NCBI GenBank assembly: GCA_026826555.1
Contig: JAKSZT010017954.1
Span: 7,885,514-7,949,513, forward strand
Direction of reading: 5' to 3'
Origin: Tolypeutes matacus
Taxonomy: Eukaryota; Chordata; Mammalia; Cingulata; Chlamyphoridae
Length of the DNA: 64,000 nucleotides
In this document: piece after piece, positions 60,859 to 64,000 of the stretch
How the letters are laid out: every line of letters begins with the position of its first letter
Position numbering within the stretch: position 1 is the first letter of the stretch
Translations under genes and position numbers: made by a program
The notes under the pieces: model-generated
Database searches by the model: none
What the model saw: only the letters and a program-made list of their open reading frames with translations
What the model was told of the DNA's origin: nothing

Positions 60859-61018
60859 CACTGTCCAATATGGTAGCCACTAGCTACATGCAGCTATTGA
60901 GCACGTTCAAGTGGCTAGTGCAACTGAAGAACTGAATTTTTAATGTAATTTAACTTTAATTAATTTTAATTTAAGTTTAAATAGCCAAGTGTGGCTTGTG
61001 GCTACTGTGTTGGACCAA
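60859..61018. mobile_element. Short palindromic DNA element (MITE-like)
   Basis: The left end (CTGTCCAATATGGTAGCCAC, 60861-60880) is the approximate reverse complement of the right end (GTGGCTACTGTGTTGGACC, 60998-61016). The core is AT-rich. It interrupts the L2 at 59310-61215. It belongs to a familiar mammalian non-autonomous DNA transposon type whose exact name I cannot assign. Confidence 0.7.
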
Positions 61019-61215
61019 GCCAGTCTAGAATTTACTTATACTTTATCCCACTCCCCACCAGTCCAGAGGTTGGTTGCCTGTAAATGTGCTCTTCATGAAA
61101 ATAACACTGAGCATTTACTTATCTCCCCACTAGAATATAAGCTAGTGGGCAGAGTTTTTAATCTGTGCTTGGCACATAATAGGTGTTCAAAAAACATTTG
61201 CTAAAAGAATGATTT
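61019..61215 (+). repeat. L2 LINE 3' tail
   Basis: It has 'ccactagaatataagctagtg', then 'cttggcacataataggtg' and 'acatttgctaaaagaatg'. It completes the L2 started at 59310. Confidence 0.75.
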
Positions 61216-61498
61216 TTACTTCAAGTTTATTGTTTTAAGTCCCGAAGTTTGGTTTTATTTTAAACAGTTTTAGAAATTGTTTCAAGCTCTATATAATACT
61301 TTCTTAATTTACTACCAGAACAAGGTAAGTGTTTCCTTGCAATTTTGGTGTCACTTTTATGTACATAAATTGTTATATTGTAATAAATTGTGTCCTCAGA
61401 GACCATTAATGTCATCCCCTTGTAAACTGTAGCAGATTGCTGGGTTTTTATAGTCCACCTACTAACTGACTGTTTATTATTAAAATTTTCTTGCTGCT

Positions 61499-61950
61499 TG
61501 TTATGGGTTGAATTCTGTTCCCCATAAAAGGCATGGTCAAGTCCTAACTCCCAGTACCTGTGAAAGTGACCTTTGCAAATAGGGCCCTTGTAGATGTAAT
61601 CACGATTATCTGTTTTGATGAGGTCACACTGGATCAGAGCTGGCCCTAAATTTAGTCACGGAGGTCCTTATAAGAGGCACAGACACAGAGACACACAGGG
61701 AGAAGGTGGGACAGAGGCAGAGGGAGTGATGCGTCTACAAGCCAAGGCACACCAGGGATGGATGGCAACCACCAGAAGCTGGAAGAGGCCAGGGGGGCGG
61801 GTGGGGAGAGGATGCTTCCCTAGACCTTTGAAGGAGTGTGGCCCTGCCGCCATCTTGATTTTGGATTTGGAGCCTTCAGAATTACTCTTAGTTATTTTAA
61901 GCCCTCCGGTTTGTGGTACTTTGTTATAAAAACCCTAGGAAACAAAGACA
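61499..61950 (+). mobile_element. MaLR-type (MLT1/MST-like) solo LTR, near full length
   Basis: It starts TGTTATGGGTTGAATTCTG and ends 'ctaggaaacaaagaca'. In between come 'gaggtcacactggatcagag', 'ggtccttataagaggcac' and 'tctacaagccaaggcacacc'. It is about 452 bases, with no internal region beside it. Confidence 0.85.
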
Positions 61951-62149
61951 CTGCAATCTAATATGTGCCTTATTTATTTTTTCAATAGAAATGGCTGGAT
62001 AAGCCTTGCGGGTACTTCTAGTCTCACAAGGAGTTCAATGCATAAGACTCATGACAACCTTTGTTGTGGCCACTTTCATGGACTATTCTGAGGTTAGTTA
62101 CCTGTAAATACCGTACAAGTTCCATGAAAATGATACCTGTAATAACAAA

Positions 62150-62235
62150 GAGGGCAGTTATTGCTATTTTCCTTTTATAGTTTGGAAAATGAGAACCAAA
62201 GGTTTGAAACCTAAGGTCATTGAGCTGGAATTAGA
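62150..62235 (-). repeat. MIR fragment
   Basis: It has 'tttggaaaatgagaaccaaag', then 'aacctaaggtcattgagctgg', in reverse MIR order. It is cut at its right side by an L1. Confidence 0.55.
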
Positions 62236-62251
62236 AGCTAACTGTTCTCCT

Positions 62252-62730
62252 ATAATCCTCAAGATTGAGGAATGAGCAAACAGCAGTGGGGAGTACAACT
62301 ATGGGTTAAAGTAGACTTATTATTCTAGCAATGGAAGAACTTGAATTGTTGATATAAAGGCAGTGGCCACCAGAGGTTCTGAGGGGAGGGAGAAGGAAGA
62401 ATAGGTGTAACATGGGGCATTTTGGGGACATTGGAATTGTTCTGAATGACATTGAAATGACAGATACAGGCCATTGTACATTTTGTCAAAACCTGTAAAG
62501 ATGTGCAGTGCAAAGTGTAAACTATAATGTAGGCTATTGACCATGGTTAGCAGCAATGCTTCAATATGTGTTCATCAATTGTAACAAATGTACCATACTA
62601 ATGAAAGACATTGTTAATGGGGAAAAATGTGGGAAGGAGAGGGGGTGGGGTATATGGGACTCTCCTGTATTTTTGATGTAACATTTATGTAACCTAAAGC
62701 TTCTTTAAAAATAAAATTAAAAAAAAAAAA
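62252..62730 (+). mobile_element. 5'-truncated L1 with poly-A tail and imperfect 16-bp target-site duplication
   Basis: It ends with the L1 3'UTR ('catcaattgtaacaaatgta', 'ggggtggggtatatgggac', then AATAAAATT and an A run at 62719-62731). The flanks AGCTAACTGTTCTCCT (62236-62251) and AGCTAAGTGTTTTCCT (62731-62746) match at 14 of 16 bases, as expected for an aged target duplication. Confidence 0.75.
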
Positions 62731-62749
62731 AGCTAAGTGTTTTCCTCTG

Positions 62750-64000
62750 AGTCCAACATGTTCTCATTTAAACCAGTTCTTCTAAAAACAAATCTACTAA
62801 AACAATCTACTAAAAGTCACTGGTGGTACTTGCTGAAAATAAGCAAACTGAACTTCCCACTTGGGGCGGCCAGGGAAGAGAAAGGCCCAGAAATCTATAG
62901 TTTTGATGCATAGTAGAGTTTGAGACCGACTGTGCTAAGTTAACTTTCTGAATAGAAGTATAATACTGCCTTGAGCTTTCATTCTAGAGGGGAGAGAATG
63001 ATACCATTTTTATTGCTCCCAAATCAGAAATTTGTGATAACTATTCTGTTGCAAACCAAATGAGGATTTTGAGCACTGATATATATGTTCAACTAATCTG
63101 ACTATACTATAAATAAAGATGTGATCAATAAGAAATGTGCTTCAATAACAGGCTATAGGTCGAATACGTCTAGAGTTTTCCCTTCCTCCTGGAGATTAGA
63201 GCGAGCCATGGATCAAGAATTAGGACTCAAGGGGATAGCATTGCCACCATGACTGATAACAGGAAACCCGAAAGGGTGATTATTCTTTGAGATAAACAAG
63301 GTCATCTGCAGCAGAAGCAGATGCATGTGCGATACTCTTATGCTCACCTTCTCTGGCTTGAGTTCCAGAGCAGGTAATGATTTTGTGATTTAAAGGCACA
63401 GTTGATATGTAGATTGGGACTGCCCTGTATGTTAGTGTTGTTTTAAGTCACTAGTCATAGCAGGACTCAGTGTGGAGCACAAGGGGGGACAACTCTCTTT
63501 TTCTGTGACTCCCCAGAGCCATTTCTAGCAAGAAGGGATCCAGGCAAAGCTTTTGGTTTCTACTGTGATTTCTGGGGTGTCGGGTGTTAAAAGGAAGGTC
63601 CAGAGGAGATGAGGTAGGATGGGAATTCCAAGTAGATAACGGATCAGAGTGTGAACTCAGGCCCCAAATCAAGCAAGGCCAGGCACACAGATAGGAGGGC
63701 TCAGCGTGTTTGGAGGGAAGGGGTTGGTAATTTCAACTCCCCAGGGGTGGACAGCACCAGCTGCGTTAGAAGATGGGCAAGTGCAAGGAGCAATGCAAGG
63801 TGTCTCTTCTACTGGAACTGGGACAAACCACAGGAGGGATCCAAAAGTGCGGGCCACATCAAGGTTTGGCAATGGGTATAAGGGATCAGTTTACAGAGAA
63901 ACCTTGATTCCCAGGCAGGAAGGACTTTCATTGAAGGATGCAGACCAGTAGATCATTTGAAGGCCAGGGTAGAGATGATAGAAAGTCAACTTAGAGAGCC
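62750..64000. other. Intron stretch without identified features
   Basis: No supported gene or repeat. Confidence 0.4.

Larger units (their letters stand above)
24062..64000 (-). other. CALN1: Upstream CALN1 intron sequence (no further exon seen)
   Basis: The next upstream exon of the family should end at a phase-0 boundary, just before Phe-Asp-Met, and should carry canonical EF-hand loops. I read the minus strand for an EF-hand loop or matching C-terminal EF-hand text and found none. Calneuron genes have very large introns in mammals, so the rest of the window is most simply one intron filled with repeats. An unrecognised short 5' or alternative exon cannot be excluded. Confidence 0.7.

Noticed and set aside
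1..64000. A previously undescribed gene system or operon-like cluster
   Set aside because: Apart from two CALN1 exons I find only repeats and unassigned intron; the short frames elsewhere have no shared domain or arrangement.

Overview
This is nuclear DNA from a placental mammal, almost certainly a xenarthran and most likely an armadillo (Dasypus). It is AT-moderate, gene-poor and full of ancient mammalian repeats (L2, MIR, MER5-type hAT, MaLR LTRs, L1). It also carries tRNA-Ala-derived SINEs of the DAS type, which are the lineage marker. The organism call rests on these SINEs and on mammalian exon sequence, not on a database search.

Only one gene is supported: the 3' end of CALN1 (calneuron-1), on the minus strand. 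The penultimate coding exon (23905-24061) and the terminal coding exon (12339-12466) join in phase across an 11.4-kb intron. Together they encode the C-terminal 94 or so residues: the half of the protein without canonical EF-hand loops, plus the hydrophobic tail anchor. The earlier EF-hand exons are not visible in the window, so 24062-64000 is read as upstream intron. The last exon probably continues into a long 3'UTR ending near 5030, where an AATAAA signal lies in a repeat-poor, AT-rich block. Sequence below about 5 kb would then be intergenic.

Layout: 1-3.2 kb L2/L1/MER5 debris; 5.0-12.3 kb repeat-poor candidate 3'UTR; 11.7-12.6 kb CpG-rich block around the terminal exon; 13-23.9 kb last intron with MER5, MIR, L1, a 22-bp minisatellite and a polypurine/GT tract; 24-31 kb MaLR, an ERV1-like LTR, L1, L2 and a SINE dimer; 31-49 kb mixed old repeats with several MaLR LTRs; 48.8-50 kb a three-level nest (LTR, LTR, SINE); 50-58 kb L1-dense with a SINE inside an L1; 59-62.7 kb L2 with an embedded DNA element, a MaLR LTR and an L1 3' end.

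I found no convincing new biological system. The signals most worth a second look are the higher-order minisatellite born from a MIR, two micro-retroinsertions with perfect target-site duplications, the dated nests, and the candidate 3'UTR architecture.
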